Assembly (NCBI RefSeq): GCF_002305875.1
Contig: NZ_CP022098.1
Span: 5,580,001-5,644,000 of the forward strand
Origin: Cystobacter fuscus
GTDB taxonomy: Bacteria > Myxococcota > Myxococcia > Myxococcales > Myxococcaceae
Reading direction: 5' to 3'
Length of the DNA: 64,000 nt
Below are positions 1 through 7,780 of the stretch, piece by piece (position 1 is the stretch's first letter; every line of letters begins with the position of its first letter). The notes beneath the pieces were generated by a model. That model did no database searches, was not told the origin of the DNA, and saw only the letters and a program-made list of their open reading frames with translations. A program made the translations under genes and the position numbers.

Positions 1-219
1 GGGCCGCACCTTCTCGTAGAACGCGCTCCCCGCCGTGGTCAGCGCCACCTTGCGCGTGCTGCGGTGGAAGAGCTGCACGCCGAGCGACGCCTCGAGCGCC
101 GCGACCCCCCGGCTCACCGAGGACTTCGGAATCCCCAGCTTCCGGGCCGCCGCGGACATGCTCCACGTCTCGGCGACCGCCACGAACAGCGGCAGGAGGT
201 TCAGGTCGGGCGTTCCCAT
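1..219 (-). CDS. LysR-family transcriptional regulator, N-terminal part (cut by window edge)
   Basis: Reading leftward from an ATG at 219, the 73 visible codons encode a winged helix-turn-helix typical of LysR regulators. It opens MGTPDLNLLPLFVAVAE, and the recognition region includes KLGIPKSSVSRGVAALE followed by LGVQLFHRSTRKVALT. The rest of the protein, including the effector-binding domain, lies outside the window. It is divergent from the DoxX-like gene at 357, with a perfect palindrome between them, so it probably controls that gene and itself. The family is secure; the inducer cannot be guessed. Confidence 0.85.
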   Translation of the reverse strand, partial: MGTPDLNLLPLFVAVAETWSMSAAARKLGIPKSSVSRGVAALEASLGVQLFHRSTRKVALTTAGSAFYEKVRP

Positions 220-257
220 GACGTCACGCGGTTATGACAGCTCCCCGGTGGCGTCAA

Positions 258-275
258 TGTTCCATGGGTGGAACA
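258..275. promoter_or_regulatory. Palindromic operator candidate in the LysR/DoxX divergent promoter
   Basis: The sequence is TGTTCCA-TGGG-TGGAACA, a perfect inverted repeat with 7-base arms and a 4-base centre. It lies 39 bases from the LysR start and 82 bases before the DoxX-like start, a normal position for a LysR-type site. Binding by the adjacent LysR is inferred. Confidence 0.55.
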
Positions 276-356
276 GCGTGTGCCCGCGCGAGGTCTGGTG
301 GCGCGTCCACTCGAGCGCTACTTCATGGCCATCCCGACGAGGCACAGGAGCCCACC

Positions 357-827
357 ATGAACGCCGCCGCGAATCCCGCCCCTTCCATGCTGTCTTCCGC
401 TTCCTCGTCGCACGGCCTGCACCTGGGCCTGTGGGCGGTCCAGGGAGTGCTCGCGCTCGTCTTCATGGGCGTGGGGCTGGTGAAGCTCTTCACACCCTAC
501 GAGCTGTTGGCCTCCCAGGTCGCCTGGGTGGGCGCCGCCCCCGTCGCGCTGGTGCGTTTCATCGGCCTGTCGGAGGTGCTCGGCGCGCTCGGGCTCGTCC
601 TGCCGGCCGCCACCCGCATCAAGCCCGTCCTCACGGGTCTGGCGGCGCTGGGCCTCACCCTGGTGATGGTGCTCGCCGTCGGCGTGCACGTCGTGCGCGG
701 TGAGGGCTACGTGCTCGCCCTTCCGCTCCTGCTCGGCGTGCTCGCCGCCTTCGTCGCCTGGGGCCGTCTGACGCAGGTCACCCTCGACGCGCGTCACGAG
801 GCATTCATCGCGCGGAAGATCGCGTAG
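357..827 (+). CDS. DoxX-like small integral membrane protein
   Basis: This 156-residue protein has about four hydrophobic segments separated by short loops, as in DoxX/DoxD-like proteins. The first segment, around residues 25-45, contains LVFMGVGLVKLFTPYE, a typical DoxX opening (GxxKL). Members are small inner-membrane proteins, often linked to redox or quinone stress and often divergent from a LysR regulator, as here. The ATG at 357 is preferred over an in-frame upstream ATG at 234 because AGGAG lies just upstream and hydrophobicity begins after it. The exact function is not known. Confidence 0.75.
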   Translation: MNAAANPAPSMLSSASSSHGLHLGLWAVQGVLALVFMGVGLVKLFTPYELLASQVAWVGAAPVALVRFIGLSEVLGALGLVLPAATRIKPVLTGLAALGLTLVMVLAVGVHVVRGEGYVLALPLLLGVLAAFVAWGRLTQVTLDARHEAFIARKIA

Positions 828-901
828 AGGATCGCGGACAGGGCAATCGAGACGAGGATGGAGCCCACACAACCGAGCTTGCTGGAGAAGAAGAAGAACA
901 T
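794..901 (-). CDS. Possible 35-residue single-span membrane protein
   Basis: A short open frame reads MFFFFSSKLGCVGSILVSIA and continues as a hydrophobic helix to a short basic/polar tail ending RAMNAS. The pattern of aromatic start, SKLGC and then a glycine/serine-rich transmembrane helix looks like a genuine micro-protein rather than random GC-rich translation. It overlaps the end of the DoxX-like gene on the other strand by 34 bases. No good ribosome-binding site is visible, so expression is uncertain. Confidence 0.35.
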   Translation of the reverse strand: MFFFFSSKLGCVGSILVSIALSAILYAIFRAMNAS

Positions 902-997
902 GCGGAGAAGGTGTGCGGCCCGTGGGCGGGAAGCAGGCTCCGCGAGCACCTGGAGCGCGTGAAGTGTACGGCGATCGACAGCCAGGCGAGGAGAGTC

Positions 998-2371
998 CTA
1001 CTCCAGCAGGAGGCCCGCCGGCAGCCCGTGGGGGTTGAGCAGTCCGGAGGGATCCCGGGACGCGCGCCATGTCCGCAGGAGGGAGAGATCTTCCGCGTAG
1101 AGCCCCCGGAGGGTGGCCACGTCGAGGAGGCTCCCCCCACGCAGGGAGGGACGGCCACCGGCGCGCACGCACCACTCGAGGCAGGCCTGGTGGAGCGCCT
1201 CGGCCGCCTGGAGTCCGGACCCGTCCCCCACGTCCACGCCGTGGTAGAGGCCCAAGGCATACAGGCGCTCCGCGCGTGGGGTGGGCGGCCTCATGTCGAA
1301 GGGCCCACGCGTCCGGCCCGGAGGGTGGGCCAGCCCCAGCAGGGAGACGGCCTCCATCCCGGACATCCACCCGGGCCATCCCTCGAGGAAGCGCGCGAAG
1401 CCACGCAGCCCCTCCAGATCGAGGCAGTAGTCGCACCACACCCGGCGGCGCCAGGGATGGCGCTGGCGCGTGTCGTCCTCGTCGCTCCAGGTGAGGAGTT
1501 GAGGGGGCGCATCGAGCTCCGTCCGCTCCCGCGTCATGCGCGCGAGGGGATCGGGTGGGGAGGCCCGCGCGGCGCTGGTCTCGTCGGGGAAGTCCCGTCC
1601 GAAGACGGACCAGAACCGGCCCTCCTTCCAGAAGCCGAGGAAGTGCTCGGGGGTGGACTCCCGCCACGTCTCGGTCCACGCCACGGCCTCCACCAGGTCG
1701 CTCAGGCCGCCGTGGGGGTTGAGCTGCAGGCGAGTCAGTGGCCGCAAGGGCAGGGTGTCGAGCACCACGCGCTCGATGACACCCACCTGTCCACAGCCCG
1801 CCAGCGCGAGGCGGAAGAGATCCGGGTCCTCCCCGGGGCCACACCAGAGGGCGGTGCCATCCGCGAGCACGAGCCGCAGCCGCTCGACGTGATCCACCTG
1901 CGTGCCCTGGTGGAGCGAGCGCGAGCCGAAGCCTCCCTCCGACAGTGTTCCGCCCACGGTGGTGCCGGGCGCGGACGTGAGCACGGGCAGCGTCCTGCTC
2001 GCGGCGTTGAGCGCCTCCTCCACCTGGGCCCATCGCGTGCGGGCGGAGACCTCCACGCGGCCCTCGTCGAGCAGGCGCACCTCGCCCCCCTCCGCGCGGT
2101 TGTCGAGGATGATGCCTTCCTCGTCCAGGGTCTGGCCTCGGGTGCTGTGGCCGGAGCCGCGCACGGTGATGCGAACCCCATGGGCGCGGGCCACCCGCAG
2201 GGTGTGCACCACGTCCGCCTCGCACCGCGCCCGCACCACCACCCGGGGGACCCGGCGCACGAGTCCCCCGAAGTCATGGGCATACAGCTCGAGTTCTTCC
2301 GGGGTGGCGCGCAGGGGACCGCTGAGTCCACCGCGCAGATCATCCAACAGGGACAGGGCAGGGGGACTCAT
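998..2371 (-). CDS. FAD-linked oxidase, cytokinin-dehydrogenase-like (PCMH fold)
   Basis: This 457-residue flavoprotein belongs to the vanillyl-alcohol oxidase/PCMH family. Residues 40-220 form the FAD-binding domain. RGSGHSTRGQ (His about 75) corresponds to the GHS motif whose histidine carries covalent FAD in cytokinin dehydrogenases. TVGGTLSEGGFG, followed by HQGTQVDHVERL, closely resembles the plant cytokinin dehydrogenase block. The C-terminal part would be the substrate cap and ends close to residue 457, shorter than plant enzymes. Substrate class (cytokinin-like amine, sugar alcohol or other) is inferred and open. The gene reads in the same direction as the HlyD-like gene 63 bases upstream. 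Confidence 0.75.
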   Translation of the reverse strand: MSPPALSLLDDLRGGLSGPLRATPEELELYAHDFGGLVRRVPRVVVRARCEADVVHTLRVARAHGVRITVRGSGHSTRGQTLDEEGIILDNRAEGGEVRLLDEGRVEVSARTRWAQVEEALNAASRTLPVLTSAPGTTVGGTLSEGGFGSRSLHQGTQVDHVERLRLVLADGTALWCGPGEDPDLFRLALAGCGQVGVIERVVLDTLPLRPLTRLQLNPHGGLSDLVEAVAWTETWRESTPEHFLGFWKEGRFWSVFGRDFPDETSAARASPPDPLARMTRERTELDAPPQLLTWSDEDDTRQRHPWRRRVWCDYCLDLEGLRGFARFLEGWPGWMSGMEAVSLLGLAHPPGRTRGPFDMRPPTPRAERLYALGLYHGVDVGDGSGLQAAEALHQACLEWCVRAGGRPSLRGGSLLDVATLRGLYAEDLSLLRTWRASRDPSGLLNPHGLPAGLLLE

Positions 2372-2434
2372 GGAGGTGGTGGCAGTCTAGCACTCACCCC
2401 CTCGGGCAGCCTGGTACCTCGGCCACGGCCCCGC

Positions 2435-3682
2435 TCATTGAACCTTCACGCGAGGCACCTCGCTCCACGCCGACATGTCCGAGAGGATGACGCGATCACC
2501 CACCGCCAGGCCATCGAGCACCTCGATGGTATTCACGGAACTGCGTCCGAGGTGGACCTTCACCCGCTCGGCGTGCGTGCCGTCCGCCGTCAGGCGGAAC
2601 AGCTCCATGGAGGAGGAGGGCTGGGCCCCCGCGGGGCGTCCCACGTTGAGCACTTCGTTCAGGCGCTCCAGCTCGATGGTTCCCTCCACGCTCAAGTCCG
2701 GCCGGGCCCCCGCGGGCAGCTCGCCCTCGAGCGACACCTCCACGAGCACCGTGCCCTGGACGGCCGCCGGGGCGATGCGCGCCACCTTGCCGGGAACGAG
2801 CCCGGTGCGCGTGTCCACCTTCACCGACTGGCCCGGCTGCACGTCCTTGGCCTGCGTCTCCGGCACGCGCAGCACGGCCTTGAGCACCCCCGGTTGGATG
2901 ACCTTGGCCAGCACCATGCCCGGTGTCACCCACTGGCCCAGCTCCACGCTCAGCTCCTGCAAGAGGCCGTCCGTCCGGGCGCGCACCTTCATCGACTCGA
3001 CCTGACCGCGGCGGAAGTCCACCACGGCCTTGAGGCGCTGCACCTGCGCGCGTTGCGCCGTCAGCCGGTCCGTCATGCTGCGGGCAATCACCTCCAGGCG
3101 CCGCTGCTGCAATTGGAGCTGTTGTCCCAGCTCCTCGGACTTCTCGTTCAACTCCTGCATTTCCACGGACGCGATGTACTGTTTCTCGCCCAGGGCCGTA
3201 CTGCTCTCGGCGCGCCGCCGGGTGGTGACCTGCTCCGTGCGCAGCCGGGCCAGGCTCGACTCCTCCTGCAGCCGCTGGATCTCCAGCTCCTCCTTCAGGG
3301 CCATCAACTCCCCCTCGGCCACGGCGAGCTGGCGCTCGGCCTCCAGCGCCTGGAGCGCCACGTCGGGGTTGGACAGCTCCATGAGCTGCGTGTCCGCCTT
3401 GACGCTGGCGCCCGGGCGCAGCGGCAGGTGCTCGATGCGGCCGGCCGTGTCGGCGGTGATCCACCGGAAGTTCTCGGGGACCAGCGTGCCGGTGCCCACC
3501 ACCTGCCGGATCATCTCCCCCTGCTTGACGCTGTCGATCCACACCGAGGCCCCATCCACCTCCGGTGCCGCCTGGCCCAACTGGCTCATGCCGAACGTGA
3601 TCAGGACGAGCACCCCGAGGATCAGCGCTCCGTAGAGCAGCGGGGTGCGGCGGCGTTTCTTGGCGGTCCTTGGAATGTCCAT
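2435..3682 (-). CDS. Periplasmic adaptor (HlyD/MacA-type membrane fusion protein), orphan
   Basis: The 415-residue protein has a basic N-terminus and one transmembrane anchor (about residues 15-33). A biotinyl-lipoyl-like half follows (GRIEHLPLRPGASVKADTQL), then a long alpha-helical hairpin rich in Q, E and L (about 110-235), the second lipoyl half, and beta-barrel/membrane-proximal domains. This is the layout of adaptors that bridge an inner-membrane pump to an outer-membrane channel. No ABC or RND pump gene lies next to it in the window; the next gene downstream is the FAD oxidase. It may serve a pump encoded elsewhere. Confidence 0.85.
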   Translation of the reverse strand: MDIPRTAKKRRRTPLLYGALILGVLVLITFGMSQLGQAAPEVDGASVWIDSVKQGEMIRQVVGTGTLVPENFRWITADTAGRIEHLPLRPGASVKADTQLMELSNPDVALQALEAERQLAVAEGELMALKEELEIQRLQEESSLARLRTEQVTTRRRAESSTALGEKQYIASVEMQELNEKSEELGQQLQLQQRRLEVIARSMTDRLTAQRAQVQRLKAVVDFRRGQVESMKVRARTDGLLQELSVELGQWVTPGMVLAKVIQPGVLKAVLRVPETQAKDVQPGQSVKVDTRTGLVPGKVARIAPAAVQGTVLVEVSLEGELPAGARPDLSVEGTIELERLNEVLNVGRPAGAQPSSSMELFRLTADGTHAERVKVHLGRSSVNTIEVLDGLAVGDRVILSDMSAWSEVPRVKVQ

Positions 3683-3853
3683 GGCAGGGTCGCGTGAAGG
3701 CTGGGGGTCCGGTGGGGGACCCCCTCATTCAGAGCAAATGATATGCCACCCCCCTGGGCCCGCAACCGCCTGAAATTCCTACCCCCCGCCTCCCGTGCGC
3801 GTTCGCTTCCGGGCGGTCGATCCCAAAAGCGGACACCGCGGGCGAGGGGGGCG

Positions 3854-4546
3854 CTACCGGTAGGTGATGAGCGCCCGGCGCGCGCCCTCGAAGTGGGAGT
3901 GCTCGTTGAGCGTGGAGAGGTAGCGGCCCCGCTCGCTGTAGATGAGCTTGGTGACGCCACAGTTGGTGAGCATCCAGTTGATGCGGAACGCGTGCTCGTC
4001 CGGCAGGTGCAACAGCTCCTGACACACCGCGGTGATGGGTCCCCCCGAGGTGAACACCACGCCGGTGGCGGAGGGACCCAGGGTCTTCAGGACGGTGTCC
4101 AGGGACTGGGTGCAGCGCTGGCGGAAGGCGGACCAGGTCTCCTTGTACTCGGCGTCGTGCTGGCCGCTCACCCAGCGGGCCACCGCCTGGGTGAACAGCT
4201 CCTGGAAGGCCCGGCGCGGATCCGCGGTGGACAACACCTCCTGGCGGAGCGTGGCGGGGTCCGCGTAGCGGGGCGTGTGCAGGCGGATCAGCTCGTCCTG
4301 GTCGAACTCGTCGAAGCCCGGGAGGCTCTGGAGCTTCAGGTCCACGCCCCAGGTGGACTGGCACGCCTCGGCGGTCTCCCGGTGGCGCCGCAGGCTTCCG
4401 GTGAAGAGCGCGTCCGGCCGGGGCAGGCGCGAGCGCAGACTCTCGCCGAGCACGCGCGCCTGCTCGAAGCCGGTCTCCGACAGCGCGTCGTAGTCCGACT
4501 TGCCGAAGGAGGCCTGACCATGGCGCACCAGGTACACCGCGCCCAT
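3854..4546 (-). CDS. Histidine phosphatase superfamily protein (phosphoglycerate-mutase-like)
   Basis: This 230-residue protein begins MGAVYLVRHGQASFG; the RHG motif at residues 8-10 holds the catalytic histidine of the branch. A second conserved region reads VVFTSGGPITAVCQELL. It is the last gene of a four-gene operon: its ATG overlaps the stop of the APH-family kinase by one base (TGATG). A phosphatase working beside a kinase and an acyl-CoA dehydrogenase suggests hydrolysis of a phosphorylated pathway intermediate or by-product, but this is inferred from context. Confidence 0.85.
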   Translation of the reverse strand: MGAVYLVRHGQASFGKSDYDALSETGFEQARVLGESLRSRLPRPDALFTGSLRRHRETAEACQSTWGVDLKLQSLPGFDEFDQDELIRLHTPRYADPATLRQEVLSTADPRRAFQELFTQAVARWVSGQHDAEYKETWSAFRQRCTQSLDTVLKTLGPSATGVVFTSGGPITAVCQELLHLPDEHAFRINWMLTNCGVTKLIYSERGRYLSTLNEHSHFEGARRALITYR

Positions 4547-5619
4547 CAGCGGCCCTCCCGCTTGATGAGCCCGCGGCAGCGCCAGTCGAGGTAGTTGACG
4601 AGCACCCAGAAGTTCTTGAACGCCGGGTTGCGCGTCTGCTTGTGGTGATAGCGGTAGTAGATCTGCTGGATGATGACGGCGAGGCGGAACAGGCCGTAGA
4701 CCTCGTAGAAGGCCCAGTTGGCGGGCTTGAGGCCCATGCGCTCGAGGTAGTAGGCGACCACCTCCTCGCGCCGGAGCATGCCGGGCAGGTGGGTGGGCTG
4801 GCGGCGGGTGCTGCGCAGGATGATGTGATCGTCGGGGTGCACCCAGTAGGCGAGGGTGTTGCCCAGATCCATCAGGGGATCGCCCAGGGTGGCCATCTCC
4901 CAGTCGAGCACGCCGATGACCTCGGTGGGCCGCTCGGGGTCGAGCACCACGTTGTCGAAGCGCCAGTCATTGTGGATGACGCACGTGGCGATGTCCTCGG
5001 GGGTGTTCGCCTTGAGCCAGTCGCGCACGCGGCGGTAGCTCGGCACGTTCCACGTTCGGGCCTTCTCGTAGCGCTCGGACCAGCCCTCGATCTGCCGCCG
5101 GGGATAGCCGGGCCCCTTGCCGAGCGACGTGAGCCCCGCGGCCTGGGGATCCACCCGGTGCAGCTCGATCAGCTTGTCGATGACGTTGAGGCACAGGCGG
5201 CGCGTCTGGGCGGCGTCCAGCGTCATGCCCGCGGGCAGGCGCGAGCGCGGAATGAGGCCCGGGATGCGCTCCATGACGTAGAAGTCCGTGCCGATCACCG
5301 TCGCGTCCTGACACAGCCCCACCATGGTGGGCACGGCGGGGTAGACGGGCTTGAGCGCCTTCTGCACGTTGAACTCGCGCGCCATGTCGTGCGCGGACTT
5401 CGCCTTGGTGCCCGCCGGGGGCCGGCGCAGGATGAGGTCGCGCTGGGGGTACTTCAGCCGGTAGGTCCAGTTGGAGGCGCCCCCCGAGTACTGCGTCACC
5501 TCGGGAGTGCCCTCCAGCGAGGGCTCCTGGCGCTTGAGCCAGGCGTCCACGGCCGCGACGTCGAGCTCCTCGCCCTTGCGCACGGCTCCGGCTTGATCAG
5601 TGGTTGGGGTCGCGGACAT
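4546..5619 (-). CDS. APH-family phosphotransferase of the ACAD10/LvaA type
   Basis: This 357-residue protein has the aminoglycoside-phosphotransferase/choline-kinase fold. The catalytic loop reads HNDWRFDNVVLDP and the metal-binding segment GVLDWEMATLGDPLMDLGN. These match the kinase half of human ACAD10/11 and the bacterial LvaA group, except that the usual HGD is HND. That group phosphorylates the 4-hydroxyl of 4-hydroxyacyl-CoA. A GAGGA site precedes the ATG; the gene starts 7 bases after the SDR stop and overlaps the histidine phosphatase by one base. A kinase role on hydroxyacyl-CoA is inferred from family and neighbours. Confidence 0.85.
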   Translation of the reverse strand: MSATPTTDQAGAVRKGEELDVAAVDAWLKRQEPSLEGTPEVTQYSGGASNWTYRLKYPQRDLILRRPPAGTKAKSAHDMAREFNVQKALKPVYPAVPTMVGLCQDATVIGTDFYVMERIPGLIPRSRLPAGMTLDAAQTRRLCLNVIDKLIELHRVDPQAAGLTSLGKGPGYPRRQIEGWSERYEKARTWNVPSYRRVRDWLKANTPEDIATCVIHNDWRFDNVVLDPERPTEVIGVLDWEMATLGDPLMDLGNTLAYWVHPDDHIILRSTRRQPTHLPGMLRREEVVAYYLERMGLKPANWAFYEVYGLFRLAVIIQQIYYRYHHKQTRNPAFKNFWVLVNYLDWRCRGLIKREGR

Positions 5620-5626
5620 GGGTTCC

Positions 5627-6448
5627 TCAGGCCTTCGCGGTGCCGAAGCCGCTCATCCGGCGCGCCTGGTTCCTGATCAGCTCGGAGTAGATCCGGCGTG
5701 GCAGGAGCCGCTTGGCCAGCCACGCCTGCCGGCCTTCCAGGTGGGGCAGGACGTAGAACTCGCGCGTCTTCACCGCCTGGAAGATCTGATCCGCGATGTC
5801 CTCCGCGGTGATCTTCGAGCGGTTGAGCAGCTTGCCCATCACGGCGTGCATGGCGGGATTGCTGGTGCGCAGGGAGTCGGCCAGGTTGGTCTTGAAGAAG
5901 GACGGGCAGACGAGCGTCACGCCGATCTTCGAGTCGGCGAGCTCGTTCTGTAGCGTCTCGGAGAGGGAGACGACGGCGGCCTTGGTGGCGTTGTAGGCGC
6001 CCATCATCGGCATGTCGAGCAGCCCCGCCATGGAGGCGACGTTGACGAAGTGGCCGTGGCCCTGGCGCTTGAACAGGGGCGTGAACACATGGCAGCCGCG
6101 CACGACGCCCATCAGGTTGATGTCCACCACCCACTGCCAGTCGGAGATCGGCACCTCGTCGATGCCGCCCGCCTGGGCGACGCCCGCGTTGTTGACCACG
6201 ACGTCGACGCCACCCCATTCCTCGTTGAGCCGCTCGGCCGCCGCGCGCAGATCGCCCTCGCGCGTCACGTCACAGTGCACGGAGAGGGCCTGGACGCCCA
6301 GCGCCTTGAGCTCCGCGAGCGTCTCCTTGCCGCGCGCCTCGTGCACGTCGCCGATGGCCACGCGCCAGCCCGCGCGCGCGTAGCGCAGCGCGATGGCCTT
6401 GCCCAACCCACTGGCACCACCCGTGATGAAGATTCGCTGTGAGGTCAT
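5627..6448 (-). CDS. Short-chain dehydrogenase/reductase
   Basis: This 273-residue SDR has the cofactor motif TGGASGLGKAIA at residues 8-19, the NNAG motif (VVVNNAGVAQAGG) and an active site with serine in VASMAG and YNATK in GAYNATKAAVVSLSE. It is a classical SDR of the fatty-acyl or hydroxyacyl type. Its ATG at 6448 overlaps the acyl-CoA dehydrogenase stop (ATGA), which shows translational coupling and rules out a longer N-terminus. In the operon it could oxidise or reduce a hydroxyacyl intermediate. Confidence 0.88.
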   Translation of the reverse strand: MTSQRIFITGGASGLGKAIALRYARAGWRVAIGDVHEARGKETLAELKALGVQALSVHCDVTREGDLRAAAERLNEEWGGVDVVVNNAGVAQAGGIDEVPISDWQWVVDINLMGVVRGCHVFTPLFKRQGHGHFVNVASMAGLLDMPMMGAYNATKAAVVSLSETLQNELADSKIGVTLVCPSFFKTNLADSLRTSNPAMHAVMGKLLNRSKITAEDIADQIFQAVKTREFYVLPHLEGRQAWLAKRLLPRRIYSELIRNQARRMSGFGTAKA

Positions 6449-7692
6449 GACCGGTCGCTCCGGGAGAAGCCGCGCCTGGCGAGCTCGATGCGGGCGATGA
6501 CGCCCTTGTGCACTTCGTCCGGACCATCCGCCAGGCGCAGGGTGCGCGCCTGGGCGAAGAAGCCCGCGAGCGGGGTGTCGTTCGACACGCCCGCGCCACC
6601 GAAGATCTGGATGGCGTCGTCCACCACCTTCTGCAGGACGTTCGGCGCGACGACCTTGATGGCGGCGATCTCCGACATGGCCCCGAGCGCGCCCACCTCG
6701 TCCATCTTCCACGCCGCGTAGAGCGTGAGCAGCCGGGCCTGATCGATGGCGATGCGGGCCTCGGCCACGCGCTCGCGGTTGCCGCCCAGGTTGAGCAGGG
6801 GCTTGCCGAAGGCGGTGCGCTTCATGCCGCGGTCGATCATCAACTCGAGCGCGCGCTCGGCCGCGCCGAGGCAGCGCATGCAGTGGTGGATGCGGCCGGG
6901 ACCCAGGCGACCCTGGGCGATCTCGAAGCCCTTGCCCAGGCCACTGATGACGTTGGAGGCGGGCAGGCGCACGTTCTCGAAGCGCACCTCGCCGTGGCCG
7001 CCGTGCGAGATGTCGTACTCACCGAACACCGGGAGCATGCGCTCGACGGTGACCCCGGGCGAGTCCAGCGGCACGAGCACCATGGAGTGCTGATGGTGCC
7101 GGTCCTGGTCCGGCGCGGGGGTGCGCGCCATGAAGATGGCGACCTTCGCCTTGGGGTTGCCCAGGCCGCTCGACCACCACTTGCGGCCATTGAGCACCAC
7201 GTGGTCGCCGTCCAGCACCGCCGTGGCCTGCATGTTGGTGGCGTCCGAGGAAGCCACGTCCGGCTCCGTCATGCAGAACACCGAGCGGATCTCCCCGGCG
7301 AGCAGCGGCTCCAGCCACTGCTTCTTCTGCTCCTCGGAGCCATAGCGCCAGAGCACCTCCATGTTGCCGGTGTCCGGGGCGTTGCAGTTGAAGACCTCGG
7401 GGGCGATGAGGCTGCGGCCCATCTCCTGGGCGATGGGCGCGTACTCCAGGGTGCTCAGGCCCGCGCCGAGCTTCGCGTCGGGCAGGAAGAGGTTCCACAG
7501 GCCCTCGGCGCGCGCCCTGGCCTTCCACTCCTCCATCAGGGGGGGAATCCGCCAGCGCCGCCAGTCTCCCCCCACTTGATCCGCCTGGAGTTGCGCCGCG
7601 TAGCGCGCTTCCGCCGGCTCGATGTGCTCGCGCACGAAGCGCTTCACGCGCTCGAGGTATTCCTGGCTCCTGGCGCTTGGCTCGAAGTTCAT
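6445..7692 (-). CDS. Acyl-CoA dehydrogenase, ACAD10/11-like
   Basis: This 415-residue flavoenzyme carries the acyl-CoA dehydrogenase signatures FCMTEPDVASSDATN (FAD/substrate segment) and, near the C-terminus, FGGAGVSNDTPLA followed by RLADGPDEVHKGVIA. The last is the ACAD11-type ending. The ATG at 7692 follows GGAGG at ideal spacing, so the upstream in-frame ATG at 7722 is rejected. It is the first gene of the operon and is divergent from a LysR regulator at 7774. ACAD10/11-type enzymes work with an APH-family kinase in 4-hydroxy-acid breakdown, and such a kinase is two genes downstream. Confidence 0.9.
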   Translation of the reverse strand: MNFEPSARSQEYLERVKRFVREHIEPAEARYAAQLQADQVGGDWRRWRIPPLMEEWKARARAEGLWNLFLPDAKLGAGLSTLEYAPIAQEMGRSLIAPEVFNCNAPDTGNMEVLWRYGSEEQKKQWLEPLLAGEIRSVFCMTEPDVASSDATNMQATAVLDGDHVVLNGRKWWSSGLGNPKAKVAIFMARTPAPDQDRHHQHSMVLVPLDSPGVTVERMLPVFGEYDISHGGHGEVRFENVRLPASNVISGLGKGFEIAQGRLGPGRIHHCMRCLGAAERALELMIDRGMKRTAFGKPLLNLGGNRERVAEARIAIDQARLLTLYAAWKMDEVGALGAMSEIAAIKVVAPNVLQKVVDDAIQIFGGAGVSNDTPLAGFFAQARTLRLADGPDEVHKGVIARIELARRGFSRSDRS

Positions 7693-7741
7693 CGTTCCTC
7701 CCGTATCCGTTGCTCGCGGCATCCTGGAGCAGGGGGTGTTG

Positions 7742-7780
7742 ATGAATCCAATGAATCCTGGTCATGTGTTCGCATGAATC
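7742..7780. promoter_or_regulatory. Three ATGAATC direct repeats in the divergent LysR/acyl-CoA dehydrogenase promoter
   Basis: ATGAATC occurs at 7742-7748, 7751-7757 and 7774-7780. The first two are 9 bases apart start to start; the third contains the LysR start codon. The 81-base gap between divergent genes is small, so the first two repeats are reasonable regulator contacts. The third may simply be coding sequence. Confidence 0.3.

Noticed and set aside
911-3697. Very long rightward open frame (928 codons) antisense to the FAD oxidase and HlyD genes
   Set aside because: It is the usual shadow of high-GC coding sequence; composition is His/Arg/Gly-rich with no motif, while the opposite strand holds clear families.
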